Assembly: GCA_003313425.1 (NCBI GenBank)
Contig: NHZP01000013.1
Span: 868,001 to 932,000 of the forward strand
Direction: 5' to 3'
Source: Pseudopyrenochaeta lycopersici
Lineage: Eukaryota > Ascomycota > Dothideomycetes > Pleosporales > Pseudopyrenochaetaceae
Length of the DNA: 64,000 nt
Below the pieces are notes generated by a model that ran no database searches, was not told the DNA's origin, and was given only the letters and a program-made list of their open reading frames with translations. Of the stretch, positions 11,073 to 21,181 are shown one piece after another. The position numbers and the translations under genes are program-made. How positions within the stretch are numbered: position 1 is the stretch's first letter; every line of letters begins with the position of its first letter.

Positions 11073-11933
11073 GTCTACAAAGGAGATATTGAATGCATTT
11101 GCAGCTGGGGGTTAAGGGTTCTATACCGAGATTATCCTCACATTGCAACTGTTCTTGGCGCTGTTATGACAGAAATTACCTCAAGCGTTCCGCCACGGTG
11201 GGTTTTCCGTTACACACGGACAGACGTTAGAACAGATACAGACTAAGCTACTGATATACATTCACCGACAGCTGTCAGTTAGGCGTTGACTATATCTTCG
11301 TGGCGTCGAAAGAGAAAGGAAAGGTGTATAGACGCTAGAGGCAATGTAGAAATAATTCAAATAGCCAGAAATTGTCAGAACCAGTATTCCATGAAATAAG
11401 AATACAATCATCACTAATGTTGCTTCACTTCTCTGCCAGCCTTCTTGAGGAAGCTTCTCCTTGAAATTGGCAATCCTGGAACCGTTGCATGGTCAAATGG
11501 ACAGTAACATTAATACTTTTCCCCTCAGTGGCCAATTCGGGACGATTTTGCTTTAGTTCGTTCATGATCATTGCAGCAGCCATACCATTTTGCTGCATTG
11601 AAATGTGCTCTCGGGACGCAAAACTATCCTTTCGCAGTCCTGATTCTGGGAACGAGCAATCTGCTTCTTGGATTAATTGCGATCTCCGTGGTTATTGTGT
11701 TTCTGAAAGTGTTTTATGGCGCTGGGTGATGGTGTTGATAAAAGCCAGACCCAGTGAACCCACCGAGATCCGTGGTCATTATGTGCAATTCCTCTTTTAG
11801 GTAGCCTGCTGTAATTCATCAGAAACTTCCATATGGGTTCCAAATTCTTTTCATTGTCACAAGGATATTGTTCGTTGCTCCATTTGACCCATAAATTCAC
11901 CGACTTTGTCGCCTGTTCTTCTTCTATTTTGAA
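11073..11933. other. Gene-free interval
   Basis: Short overlapping ORFs on both strands show no domain, signal peptide or convincing splice structure. I see nothing I can name here. Confidence 0.5.
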
Positions 11934-12053
11934 TCACTCTCCATGTCCACTGCGACCTCTAGAGGCATCTGCAATATTGTCTAGGCAGGAGAGGACTTTG
12001 GCTGAGAGTTGAAGGATAGCGATGACGCTGGCTGTAGTACCGAACGGATCCAT
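11934..12053 (-). pseudogene. HeLo-like/Fungal_N N-terminal domain fragment
   Basis: A 39-residue frame starts MDPFGTTASVIAILQLSAKV and continues LSCLDNIADASRGR before a stop. This is the characteristic first helix of fungal NACHT/ankyrin STAND proteins and other HeLo-like N-terminal domain proteins. The expected continuation (rest of the helical bundle, then NACHT or repeats) is absent from the following minus-strand sequence. It is therefore a truncated relict, or at best a first exon whose gene has been lost. Confidence 0.6.
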
Positions 12054-13409
12054 GTTGGCAAGGGGCGAGACACAACTGCAGCCATGAAAGGGCGAAGACC
12101 AAGCTGTGGGCAAGGCAATATGATGAACGAGCGGCCCTGCTGCAGAGGGTACAGGCACAATGAGGCTGAGCGGGGGCTCTTTGCACGATCGTATCATATT
12201 TCCGCCCTGGGCCGCAGCTAATGTTAAATTCTAACCAAAGCTAGACATGGCGTCACTTTAGAAGCTATTCAAAACATGGAAGTTTAAGCACGCTACTACA
12301 CAGGAAACTACAGCAAGCCACGAAACAGCTAGATCTCCATGCCTCGTTGCACAAGTTTGGAGAATCTCAATATAGATTCTCTCAAAGAGAGCTTCAGCCT
12401 AGTACAATTGTCTTCTGCGCATAATTTTGGTCTAGGTGGTAGGACATTCGCAGTATCAAAATCCATCCTCGGTCAGGTCTCTTGAAAGGGGCTGAACTAA
12501 TCGCCTCAATGATGCTATTTGGTTCGAAACTTCCAACTTGCTATAGAGCTCCACTGAAGCGGGCCCCGCTATCTTCGGAGCTGATCAAACATAGTTTATA
12601 GGACTGGTGCAAGGAGTTTGTGAAACATGTTTGAGAAGCATGTCGGCGTCACCGCGTGCAGTGGCGCGCTAGGGATCTCGAAAGGAAGCGGAGCGACCGA
12701 AATCCCGGAAATACAGGACCTCCAAAAACGCGTCCAAACACGTTGGCGCAAGGGGTCCACGTTGAGAATCCCCAGCAGACCCATTCTCCAGGATTCAAAC
12801 CTCTTTCGCCGACTGCATAGACGTAAATAAGCATCTACGAAATAAAGGGGACATCGTGTTGATATGTACCTTCTTCATTGGGAACAATTGAACAAGGACA
12901 GATATTATGTAGACACTATGTCGTGATAACACTCAACAAGACATACCATTTTCAGCCAGAACCCTATTCGCTGTCCGGGATTTGAGACAGAACAGTTATA
13001 CTGTATTGCAGACTTTTGGTAGTGCTGGTTGCAAGGATATTGTGGAGAACTCAAGCCCACCCTGCCATGTGCAGAATCCTAGCCAAAACTGGACACCCCA
13101 GCAAGTCCTGCAAACGCAATGTCTTTTCGGCAAGTCTGTGCCGCTCCGCCCCCACACGAAACCATAGTTCGTATGAACTGTAACATGCACGGTCTGTTTA
13201 CGAATACATGCCCGTGTGTGGCACAGTAATTGTACATGGCAGAGCGACCTCTCTGCCAGCCACCCAATTTTATGTCGATACTGTGGGTAAAGTCATATAT
13301 TACGCGTCACTATATAGTACTTAGCATGCTGTCTTAGTGATTTTGGTGCACGTAACACCGCCTACGACTGGTGAATTGACTTTGGGCGAACCACATCGTC
13401 CTCTCCATC
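12054..13409. other. Intergenic, no supported gene
   Basis: Only short ORFs on both strands without recognisable features. The last few hundred bases are presumably the promoter of the gene starting at 13410. Confidence 0.5.
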
Positions 13410-15038
13410 ATGGCTTCTGGAGTAGCGTCTTCAAATCCCAGAACACCTTCGCGTCCAAATATCTTCCAACAGTCCAGCCTATCGCCTCATGCAAATATTG
13501 ATAGGCAAACGCCAGTTGCACCCGCACCAGTGACACCCAATAGTGGGAGTCCAGTTTCACTTCGTCGATCGCCGAGGAACATGAAGGCGGCAAGCTCGCC
13601 CTCCTTACCCCAACAAATTTCTGCAACGCCGCCGGTCAGAATTCGGCCCTCTATCACTAGAGAAGTCGCGTCTGCTCCGGACTGCACTCGAAAGGTCAGG
13701 CCCGAGACGCTTGATGATCAGCCGATAGAGCCAATAGATTTGGACCTAGGTTTCCCGGTTCCTTGTAGTCGGAAACCATACAAAAAGCAGAGTTCGGCGA
13801 AAGAACATCAGGAAAATTGCCCCAAATGCTATAGAGCCTTGCAGAAGAATGTCCAACAAAGTCCGTCCTGTCAAGATGCAAAGAATACAAGGCATTCATT
13901 AGATGCGAGGCATGAGGACGGCAATCAAGAAACCAGAGGAGAAGAAGTTGATGAAGAAGGTGGAGAAGGTAGAAGTCTGTTGGAGGACGAAGGAGAGGGG
14001 AAGCCATCAGAGAGCGAAGAAGGATCAGAATACACAGAAGAGATACCAGACAATGACAGACCTCTGAAGTCTGTAAAAGGGGCGTCAAAGGGAGATCGAT
14101 CGCGCGCGGTGAGCGCATCCTCCTCAGACAAGTCCAGAAAGTCCAAAACGCCCCTTGACCTGGAAGATGAGCCAAGTGCAGACCGCGACGCTAAGGATGA
14201 TTTGACAACAGCCCCGAAGACCGCATTAGGAATTCACAGAAGGCTACAGGGACTTTTCTTGCGGAAGCTCACGCCGAAAGACAAAGAGGGGATTGTGTAC
14301 GTCTTCAGTGATCCCGACCGTCCAGGGCTCCGAAAGATTGGAAGAACGAAGAACGTAGAGGTCCGCAAGAAAAGCATAAACTACGCCTGTGGACTACAAC
14401 TCGATTTGGTCCACTATAGGAGGGTGAATTTTTACACGCGTGCCGAAGCACTTATTCACGCCGACCTTGCGGACCGCTGCTGCCCCTACCTCTGCGCGAA
14501 ATGTAGATCAACACATGGCGAATGGTTCCAGGTAGACGACGAAATTTCCAGGAACTCGGTGGATAAATGGATCCAGTTCATGCGCGAGGAGCAACCTTAC
14601 CACCCAATTTCGAGAGAACTCCACCTGTTTTGGAAGCACTTGGTTAATCAAAGAGAACCTGAATTTACACACAAAGACCTCGAACTGAAGAGCCTTCGAA
14701 CCATTTGGTCTCAAGTCTTGAACCCCACTCCGCATGCACGCTTGATTTACCAAATCAACACCATTCGAGCTCACCCGGCCTGGAATATGTTGTGGAGGTT
14801 CTCTTGGCAGGTCAATGCTGTTTTTGCCTGGACAACAGCATTCATCATAATCCCACACCCTGCTTCATTTGTAGCTATGATCGTTTCCATCTCGTGCACC
14901 TTTGTGGGAATGTCTCGGGAGTTAGAAGGGGTATACCATCTACAGAAACCTTTCACAAGCCCCAAGAAAACGCCAAATAAAATAGGCTTGTCGCGGAAAG
15001 GGGGCCCTAATCTCAGTCCCCGTCGAGATGAGATTTGA
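13410..15038 (+). CDS. T5orf172/GIY-YIG domain protein with C-terminal membrane segment
   Basis: An uninterrupted 542-aa ORF. Residues 1-285 are low complexity: Ser/Pro-rich, then an acidic stretch (about 165-215), then basic. A GIY-YIG superfamily T5orf172 domain (the DUF1766/Mug113 group) follows at about 293-395: IVYVFSDPDRPGLRKIGRT, then RAEALIHADLAD, CAKCRSTHGEWF and the helix after it. GIVYV and KIGRT correspond to the GIY and YIG strands, and GEWF carries the family glutamate. A hydrophobic segment at about 468-498 (AVFAWTTAFIIIPHP...) predicts one or two membrane helices. Fungal members are uncharacterised or linked to meiosis (S. pombe mug113). Nuclease activity is not proven for this family. 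Confidence 0.85.
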   Translation: MASGVASSNPRTPSRPNIFQQSSLSPHANIDRQTPVAPAPVTPNSGSPVSLRRSPRNMKAASSPSLPQQISATPPVRIRPSITREVASAPDCTRKVRPETLDDQPIEPIDLDLGFPVPCSRKPYKKQSSAKEHQENCPKCYRALQKNVQQSPSCQDAKNTRHSLDARHEDGNQETRGEEVDEEGGEGRSLLEDEGEGKPSESEEGSEYTEEIPDNDRPLKSVKGASKGDRSRAVSASSSDKSRKSKTPLDLEDEPSADRDAKDDLTTAPKTALGIHRRLQGLFLRKLTPKDKEGIVYVFSDPDRPGLRKIGRTKNVEVRKKSINYACGLQLDLVHYRRVNFYTRAEALIHADLADRCCPYLCAKCRSTHGEWFQVDDEISRNSVDKWIQFMREEQPYHPISRELHLFWKHLVNQREPEFTHKDLELKSLRTIWSQVLNPTPHARLIYQINTIRAHPAWNMLWRFSWQVNAVFAWTTAFIIIPHPASFVAMIVSISCTFVGMSRELEGVYHLQKPFTSPKKTPNKIGLSRKGGPNLSPRRDEI

Positions 15039-15534
15039 GAGTTGAATCTCATAATGGTTCATTAGACGCTTGTTGTCAGCCTTGTAAATAAGTAACAACA
15101 CATGTATGATATGCAGAACTATAGACTATGTGGATTTCGTTTCTTTTCCAAACTTGAGACCAAAACCTAGGACTTATGTTCCTCAACGCCCGTTCGATTC
15201 CAGAGATCTTCTCTGGACTTCACTTAATTTCTAACATGTAACTGGGTATATGCATAGGTACAACTCTACTGTCTCCTCTTCCATTTGGGTTCAGGAAAAG
15301 TAACTTTGGTCTAGGGTTGGAATCTGTCAGAGCAGAGTCCTGTGAAGTGTAGCTTTAGTGTTATAAGTCTCTAGGTACAGATATCGTGAACAGGAAACGA
15401 ATAGTAACAATTCTCTAAGAGATATCGAAGCTGACGGTATCTTAGACCGAAGTGCTTGAAAAAGGAAATATGTGCCACCCAAAACAAGTCAAAGTAACTA
15501 TCCCACAACGAATGGCATATGAATCACGCCATTT
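15039..15534. other. Convergent 3' intergenic region
   Basis: Lies between the ends of the T5orf172 gene and glutamate 5-kinase, so it should hold both 3' UTRs. No other gene is seen. Confidence 0.6.
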
Positions 15535-17191
15535 TCAGTGCAATTCCACGCCCTCATTCACTCCGTTCCCTGCCTTTCTGTCCCCGAGATTAGGTGTGGT
15601 CGGTCTACTCCTCTCCGCCCCGAAGAATGCGATATTCTCCCTCAATGCCACGTACTCACTATCTGCATAGCCCAGTGCTTCACGAATCTGCGTACTGTGC
15701 AGACCCATGATGCGCTTAATCTCAGTGGCCGAGTAGTTCACGACTGCCCTGCCAATCTCAAACGGCGCCGGGTTGTGAAGCTCGTAATTCGGGGGTTGTA
15801 TGATTTGACTTGACGATGTGGAGTGGATAAGTGGATGTGGCAATGGGTGCCTCACCGGGATGGGTGCGTGGACAGAATGGGCTGCTGCGCTAGGTGTTGT
15901 TGGTTGACTAGGTGCTGGTGACTTTGTTGGCTGGGATTTTGGAGAGCCACGAGAGAGACGTTTGACAACGACGATGCGAACAGCTTCTTGCTGTGCAAAG
16001 TGGCCATCTACATCCACAATGCCAACTGGTAGTAAACCTGCCTTGTCGCTGAGCGCGGCCCAGGCACCTTGGTCAATATAAATCGTCCCGTGTGGGGCGA
16101 GTCCGTGAAGAATCCAGAAGTAGCGGTCACGGATGGGGTTGGAGATGGGGAGGAAGCGTGTATGTAGAGGGACTTGCTCTTCTGTTGGTGGCGATGGAGG
16201 ACTCGATAGCTCAGCGCCTTGAAGAGATGCTGTCGAAGCAGACAAATCGTGTTTGGAGCTGTCTAGTTGCGACACTGCTGGTTGTGAAAGTGGTACACCA
16301 TCATCGTGAAAATTCGCAACCGAATTGCGATTCGATATCCTGGCCTTCCTCTCTTTCTCTGCATGCGCAATGATAGCCGAAATATTTCCAGGTTTCGAGC
16401 TCTTTGTGATGACTGTCGTGACACCTGCACTCGTTGCCAAGCGGGCAGCCACAATCTTTGTGCTCATACCGCCTGTGCCCAAGGAACTACCTGCCGAACT
16501 AACGTCCGCTGCCAGCTCCGCAATATCCTCTACAACACTAATAGCCTTTGCATCGGGATTGTTCCTTGGGTTCTTGTCGTACAGGCAATCCACATCTGTC
16601 ATGAGGAATAGGTAGTCTGCTTGTACCATTCCAGCCGTGATGGCGCTTAAAGTGTCATTGTCACCAAACTTGATCTCAGTGACCGCTAGCGTATCGTTCT
16701 CATTCACGATAGGAATAACACCCATGTTTAGGAGTTCAATAAAGGTGTTCTGTGCGTTCTGGTACTGTGTTCGATCGGCAATATCGTTTCTCGTCAACAG
16801 CACCTGTGCAATCGGCTGCTGCAGGTTGCCAAAAAGCTGATCCCACAGACTCATCAATCTCAACTGCCCGATTGCAGCCAGCGCCTGCACTTTAGGGAGA
16901 TGTTTTGGGCGTCGAGGCAAGTTCATGCGTCGTAGACCGACGCCAATGGCACCAGAGGAGACGATGACCACGCGGTGGCCGGCTGCGTGCAGACTGCATG
17001 CTGTTTCGACGATGAGGGAGAGGATGGAAAGGAGGGGTTGGTGTGTTTTCTCGTCGACTATGGAGGATGTGCCTGCGGGCGTTGGTAAGTCGCTCTCATC
17101 CTGCAACATCTGGAATATGTACAATAATGTATTTACCGAGTTTTATGACGACAGTGAGCTGCCCCGGCTGCTTGCGTATATGGACCGCCAT
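15535..17191 (-). CDS. pro1: Glutamate 5-kinase (proline biosynthesis)
   Basis: Phosphorylates glutamate to glutamyl-5-phosphate, the first and feedback-controlled step of proline synthesis. Exon 1 (17191-17137) encodes MAVHIRKQPGQLTVVIKLG. A 64-bp intron (17136-17073) leads into exon 2 (17072-15535), giving 530 aa. The amino-acid kinase domain shows IVDEKTHQPLLSILSLIVET, VVIVSSGAIGVGLR, NENDTLAV, FGDNDTLSA, LMTDVDCLY and GTGGMSTKIVAARLA. A C-terminal PUA domain begins at GTIYIDQGAWAAL. It is about 100 aa longer than the yeast enzyme because of a Ser/Pro-rich linker between the domains and a Pro/Ser/His-rich insert inside the PUA region. The gene is transcribed divergently from atp23. Confidence 0.95.
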
Positions 17192-17548
17192 CTGGTACAC
17201 AATTTATGGTGAAAACGTGAGTAGGTTGTGAGTGAAGGTGTGAGCGAGCTCAATGGCTCTACTAGGGTACTCAGCACATGCGTTCTTTATATCGTCTGCG
17301 GGCTCAATGACTGTTAACAGGCTAAGATTCCGAGCGATATTCGGTCGCTGCAGCAAGGGCAGGAGCGGTGACGTCTTCTCTCCGATTGGTTCCCGCAATT
17401 CCCTCCATGTCCAATCTTTTTGCGACGGGAACTCCAACGCGCCCTACGCCAAATACCATTGAACATCTTCCCCGCAATCGTGACGACAGTCGCGCCCTAA
17501 CCTTCCATCTCTAAGATTCTATCCCTTTCTCACAATCGCGATTAAACG
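17192..17548. promoter_or_regulatory. Bidirectional promoter between pro1 and atp23
   Basis: The two start codons face away from each other with 357 bp between them, so both promoters must lie here or overlap the 5' ends. I could not identify a specific factor site. Confidence 0.6.
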
Positions 17549-18274
17549 ATGTCCAAGTCCGAACAAGCGCCCGATGGCGCATCGCTCGAATTGGCCGCGC
17601 AACCGCCGCCCAAGAAGATCGACCCCGTATACTACAACTGGAGCAGCACATTCAGTATTCTGCTCGGTCGAATGACTGGAGACCGAAATGTTGAACTAGA
17701 AAAGGGCTATTTCGAAGAGATGGACAGCATAAAGGCCGACTCGATATGTAAACGCTGCGAAACCAACAAAGAGTATCTACTCCAATACTCGCCAGTCGTG
17801 CGCTTCCTGAAGGACGAGGTAGGCAAGCTCGGGGGAGATTTAAACGCACAAAACATCCTATGCAGGATGTGCACAAACGAGCAATCGGGAGGTTTCAGTC
17901 TGGATCACGGCATACTGCTCTGTGCAAACAAATTCCGGAACCGGGGGCACCAAGAGGATACCATGGCGCACGAGATGGTTCACGCGTGGGATCACTTAAA
18001 GTGGAAAGTCGAGTCGGACAATCTACGGCATCAGGCTTGTCTGGAGATTAGGGCATCGACGTTAAGTGGTGAATGCCGTTTCACCCGAGAATTCTTCACC
18101 CGCAATCAGTGGACGATCACCGAGCAATTGCAGGCTTGCGTGCGCCGGAGAGCGACGTTGAGTATGATGGCACGGCCAGGCATAAAGGATCAAGAGCATG
18201 CAGGAAAGGTAGTCAATGAAGTGTGGGAAAGTTGCTTCAAGGATACACGGCCATTTGACGAGATCTATCGTTAG
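17549..18274 (+). CDS. atp23: Mitochondrial inner membrane protease ATP23
   Basis: A 241-aa intronless ORF. ATP23 is a zinc metalloprotease of the intermembrane space that matures the Atp6 subunit and assists F1Fo-ATP synthase assembly. The HExxH site is present as [15 protein letters not shown] (about residues 139-153). The family's paired cysteines are also visible ([62 protein letters not shown]). Length is normal for the family. The ATG follows a short leader and begins [10 protein letters not shown]. Confidence 0.95.
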   Translation: MSKSEQAPDGASLELAAQPPPKKIDPVYYNWSSTFSILLGRMTGDRNVELEKGYFEEMDSIKADSICKRCETNKEYLLQYSPVVRFLKDEVGKLGGDLNAQNILCRMCTNEQSGGFSLDHGILLCANKFRNRGHQEDTMAHEMVHAWDHLKWKVESDNLRHQACLEIRASTLSGECRFTREFFTRNQWTITEQLQACVRRRATLSMMARPGIKDQEHAGKVVNEVWESCFKDTRPFDEIYR

Positions 18275-18654
18275 TGGAGGGGAGGGGAAAGGCGATAAGT
18301 TTGAAATTATGTCGTTTTGAGGACCAAAAAGAGTGTAAGATAATGTATACACGATGGACATGGTGACATACCTTTCGTCATAGGAATTGCATAGCGGTGG
18401 CGTTGGGATATCTTCGAAGGCATCATAATCTTCGCTCTGCATACCTGCTACAACATCTGGTGAATTTGAAATTGTCGCATTGCATTCATTGATCAGAAAT
18501 ATTCGCATGGTGTTCCAAATGCCGCAATGTACGCCCGCTGCCCATCAAAACTCCGAGTCATGCGAAGGACGATTCGGATATCATCTTCCTGGGTGCCAAA
18601 CGCCTTTTCGCCCTCTTATATCACAAACATTACGTAGATTAACACGGAGAATAC
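18275..18654. other. Convergent 3' intergenic region
   Basis: Separates the ends of atp23 and the Aurora kinase. No gene recognised. Confidence 0.5.
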
Positions 18655-19968
18655 TCAATAGGTCTCAGTTTCAGTGCTTCCGCGGAACTTGCCACCTGTA
18701 GCACGATCGAAAGCTCGTTCACTACCTTTCTAATACGAAGTCAGTATATGTACCACACAGCATTCGTTGAAGGGACAGTTACATACGCAATGCTTCACGA
18801 TCCAGGGATGTCGCTCGACATCCTCAAGAGCGATGCGCTTTTCCGGGTCAAGAACGAGGAGCCTCTTAATCAAGTCCCTTGCCTCCGGACTCACGAAATT
18901 CGGTACCGTATATTCTCCTCTCGCGATCTTTCGTTGGGTCATGACTTGGGTGTCCTCAAATGGTGCCTCGCCAACTAGGAACTCGTACGTTAACACGCCC
19001 AAACTCCACAAGTCGACCTTTTCAGAGTAAAAGTTGTCCTTGCCGCCATTTCTTAGCATCTCCGGTGGTAGGTAGTCCAGAGTTCCACACATAGTGTTTC
19101 GTCGGTTGTTGGGTGCATGAACGGACCAACCGAAATCAGATATTTTGATCTCGCCGTGAATGCCAACGAGGATGTTCTCAGGCTTGATGTCGCGGTGCAT
19201 GACATGCTTCTTATGGAGATACTTCAGCGCCGCAGCCATTTGGGCGATGTACTGTGCTGCTTTTGGTTCTGCGAAGCGTTGTTCACGGCGAAGGTGCTTA
19301 TAAAGTTCTCCCTTGCCAGCAAACTCAAGGATCAAAAATATGCGCTTGGCGTCATTGAAGTGACCAAAGAGCTTCAGAATGTTAGGGTGCGTGAGGTGTG
19401 ATTGAATTTCGATTTCTCGTCGGACTTGTTTCTCGACTTTGCCCTGCTGAATCTCGGATTTGTGCAGCACTTTCAGAGCGCAGACGAAGCCTGAAGTACG
19501 CTCTTTGGCCAAGTAGACACGTCCAAACTTGCCCTTTCCGAGGGGCTTGCCAATTTCGAACATGCCGAGATGCCATTGCTTGGGTGTAGAGGGGACGGCG
19601 TAGATGGCTGAGTCGGTAAGGGTACGGCGATGGGATGGGTTGTGCTCCGAGGGACGGCTAGCTGTTGCTGTGATGGTGACCTTGGAGATTGTTGCGCTCT
19701 TGCTTGCATTGGTCGTTGCGAGCTTTTGGAGAGGCATTTGATGAGGCAGCTTCATGCGGTTTGCAGCTGATTGGGAAGATGAGAGACCAACTAATGATAC
19801 GGTCGTTGAAAGCGATGGCTTCTGCAATGTTAGATAAACCTTTCATACGAGCGACCAGTAGATAACTACCTTTGTCTTATGGTAGGTGGTGGTAGAAACA
19901 GCCTGGTCCTCGTTCTCATCGACAACGGTGATGCGCTCGAAAGCGGCTTCGAGATTGGCGACCTCCAT
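18655..19968 (-). CDS. ark1: Aurora family serine/threonine kinase (Ipl1/Ark1)
   Basis: Mitotic kinase of the chromosomal passenger complex. Three exons (19968-19870, 19821-18787, 18729-18655) with introns of 48 and 57 bp give 402 aa. Visible elements: glycine loop [14 protein letters not shown] lysine ALKVL, catalytic [13 protein letters not shown]-loop [17 protein letters not shown] (the Aurora signature, with the activating Thr), and the C-lobe through HPWIVKH. The last exon adds [17 protein letters not shown]. Reading through the second intron would give a false end. The N-terminal 100 residues are Ser/Thr-rich and probably regulatory. Fungi usually have a single Aurora. Confidence 0.93.
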
Positions 19969-20296
19969 GGTGCTTCGCAAAAGTTGCTCGCGATGTAACG
20001 AAAGAAATCAAACCAAAGGCAAAAAGGACGCAACAAGAGCTGTTGTTGCGACGGGATGATATCCTGTGTCTGGCCGGGCTGAGAATGGAGATGTTGGAGT
20101 GGTCAAGGGCACCAGCCAGGTTATCGACAAACAAGCGGCGTTGCTATGGGAAACCACCATCGGCGGTGCAACGCTCCGATCGCACCCCACTTCCCCCCGC
20201 GCTCCACCCGCGATAGCTGCGTCTTTTCGCGAAGACGTCAATTTTGATTCTTTTGGTCGCATCCGCAACAAGACATTCCACACAGAATTCTTGAGC
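19969..20296. promoter_or_regulatory. Bidirectional promoter between Aurora kinase and TIP41
   Basis: 328 bp separate the two divergent start codons. The TIP41 frame is open upstream to a stop at 20057 without an ATG, so most of this is probably 5' UTR and promoter. Confidence 0.55.
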
Positions 20297-21181
20297 ATGA
20301 TGTCGGCCCTTAATGGCGCGCCCGTTGATACACAGGCTCCAGGCCATACCGACACTTCCATCACCAAGGATGGCTTCAAAATTACAACGCGCAAGCTGCC
20401 GATCCTCAAGGCTGGCCCTATAGATGAAATGACCAAGAAACTGGGGATAGCGCCACCAGAGATGATATTCGGGGATAACCTCGTACGGATAGAGCACGCA
20501 CATAGTGGCTGGTACATTGAGTTTAATGCTTTCGACGCGCTGGACTTGGTTGATAAAACTGGCGAGAGGATGTTCAAAGTGTCATACTCGAAAGAGTGGC
20601 AGCAGAATCGGTAGGCATGCCATCCGTACAAGTCACACTACATAGCGCAGTATATTTGAACCTGGCTACTGACACCCACCAGCCAGAAGCAATTTGAAGA
20701 TATCAAAGAAGTGGTAAAGCCCTTCGACTGGTCCTACAGCACCGACTACAAGGGCACTACTCCAGAGACACCTGCCTTTCAACCCACCGACTCCCCAATA
20801 CCACTTGCTCTCCTCAAGCGCCCCGACCCAATTCACTTCTTCGACGAAGTCATGCTCTACGAAGATGAGCTTGCGGACAACGGCATCGCCATGCTATCCT
20901 GCAAGATTCGCGTCATGCCCGCTAGAATGCTGCTTCTTGTGCGATTCTTTTTGAGACTGGATGATGTGGTGTTCCGGATACGAGACACAAGGGTGTTTGT
21001 TGAGTTTGGCACAGATGAAGTCATCAGGGAGTACACGGCGAGGGAGGAGAAGTATGAGGAGGTAAGGAAGAAGCTTGCAGGGAGGAAAGAGGACGTTCTT
21101 GCGACTATGCGAGACCCGAATCGCTTGGCAGAGTATATACCGATCGTGGAGAAGAGTCTGGAGGGGCTGAAGCTGAAATGA
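20297..21181 (+). CDS. tip41: TIP41 family TOR/PP2A signalling regulator
   Basis: TIP41 binds type 2A phosphatase regulatory partners (Tap42) and acts in TOR signalling. Exons 20297-20610 and 20683-21181 with a 72-bp intron give 270 aa. Conserved blocks: FKITTRKLPILKAGPIDEM, PPEMIFGDNLVRI, WYIEFNAFDALD, VKPFDWSYSTDYKGT, DPIHFFDEVMLYEDELADNG and MPARMLLLVRFFLRLDDV. I chose the ATG at 20297 (MMSALNGAP) because the open frame upstream has no ATG, and this length matches fungal TIP41. An unseen upstream exon is possible but not needed. Confidence 0.9.

Noticed and set aside
15175..15200. tRNA-like T-loop (cgttcgattccag)
   Set aside because: No matching acceptor or anticodon arms around it; a chance match.
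18730..18786. C-terminus [16 protein letters not shown] of the Aurora kinase
   Set aside because: This is intron read-through. Splicing 18786-18730 gives a conventional ending.
20066..20296. N-terminal extension of TIP41 from a GTG codon at 20066
   Set aside because: It would need a non-ATG start, and an in-frame stop lies just upstream at 20057. The ATG at 20297 gives the usual family length.
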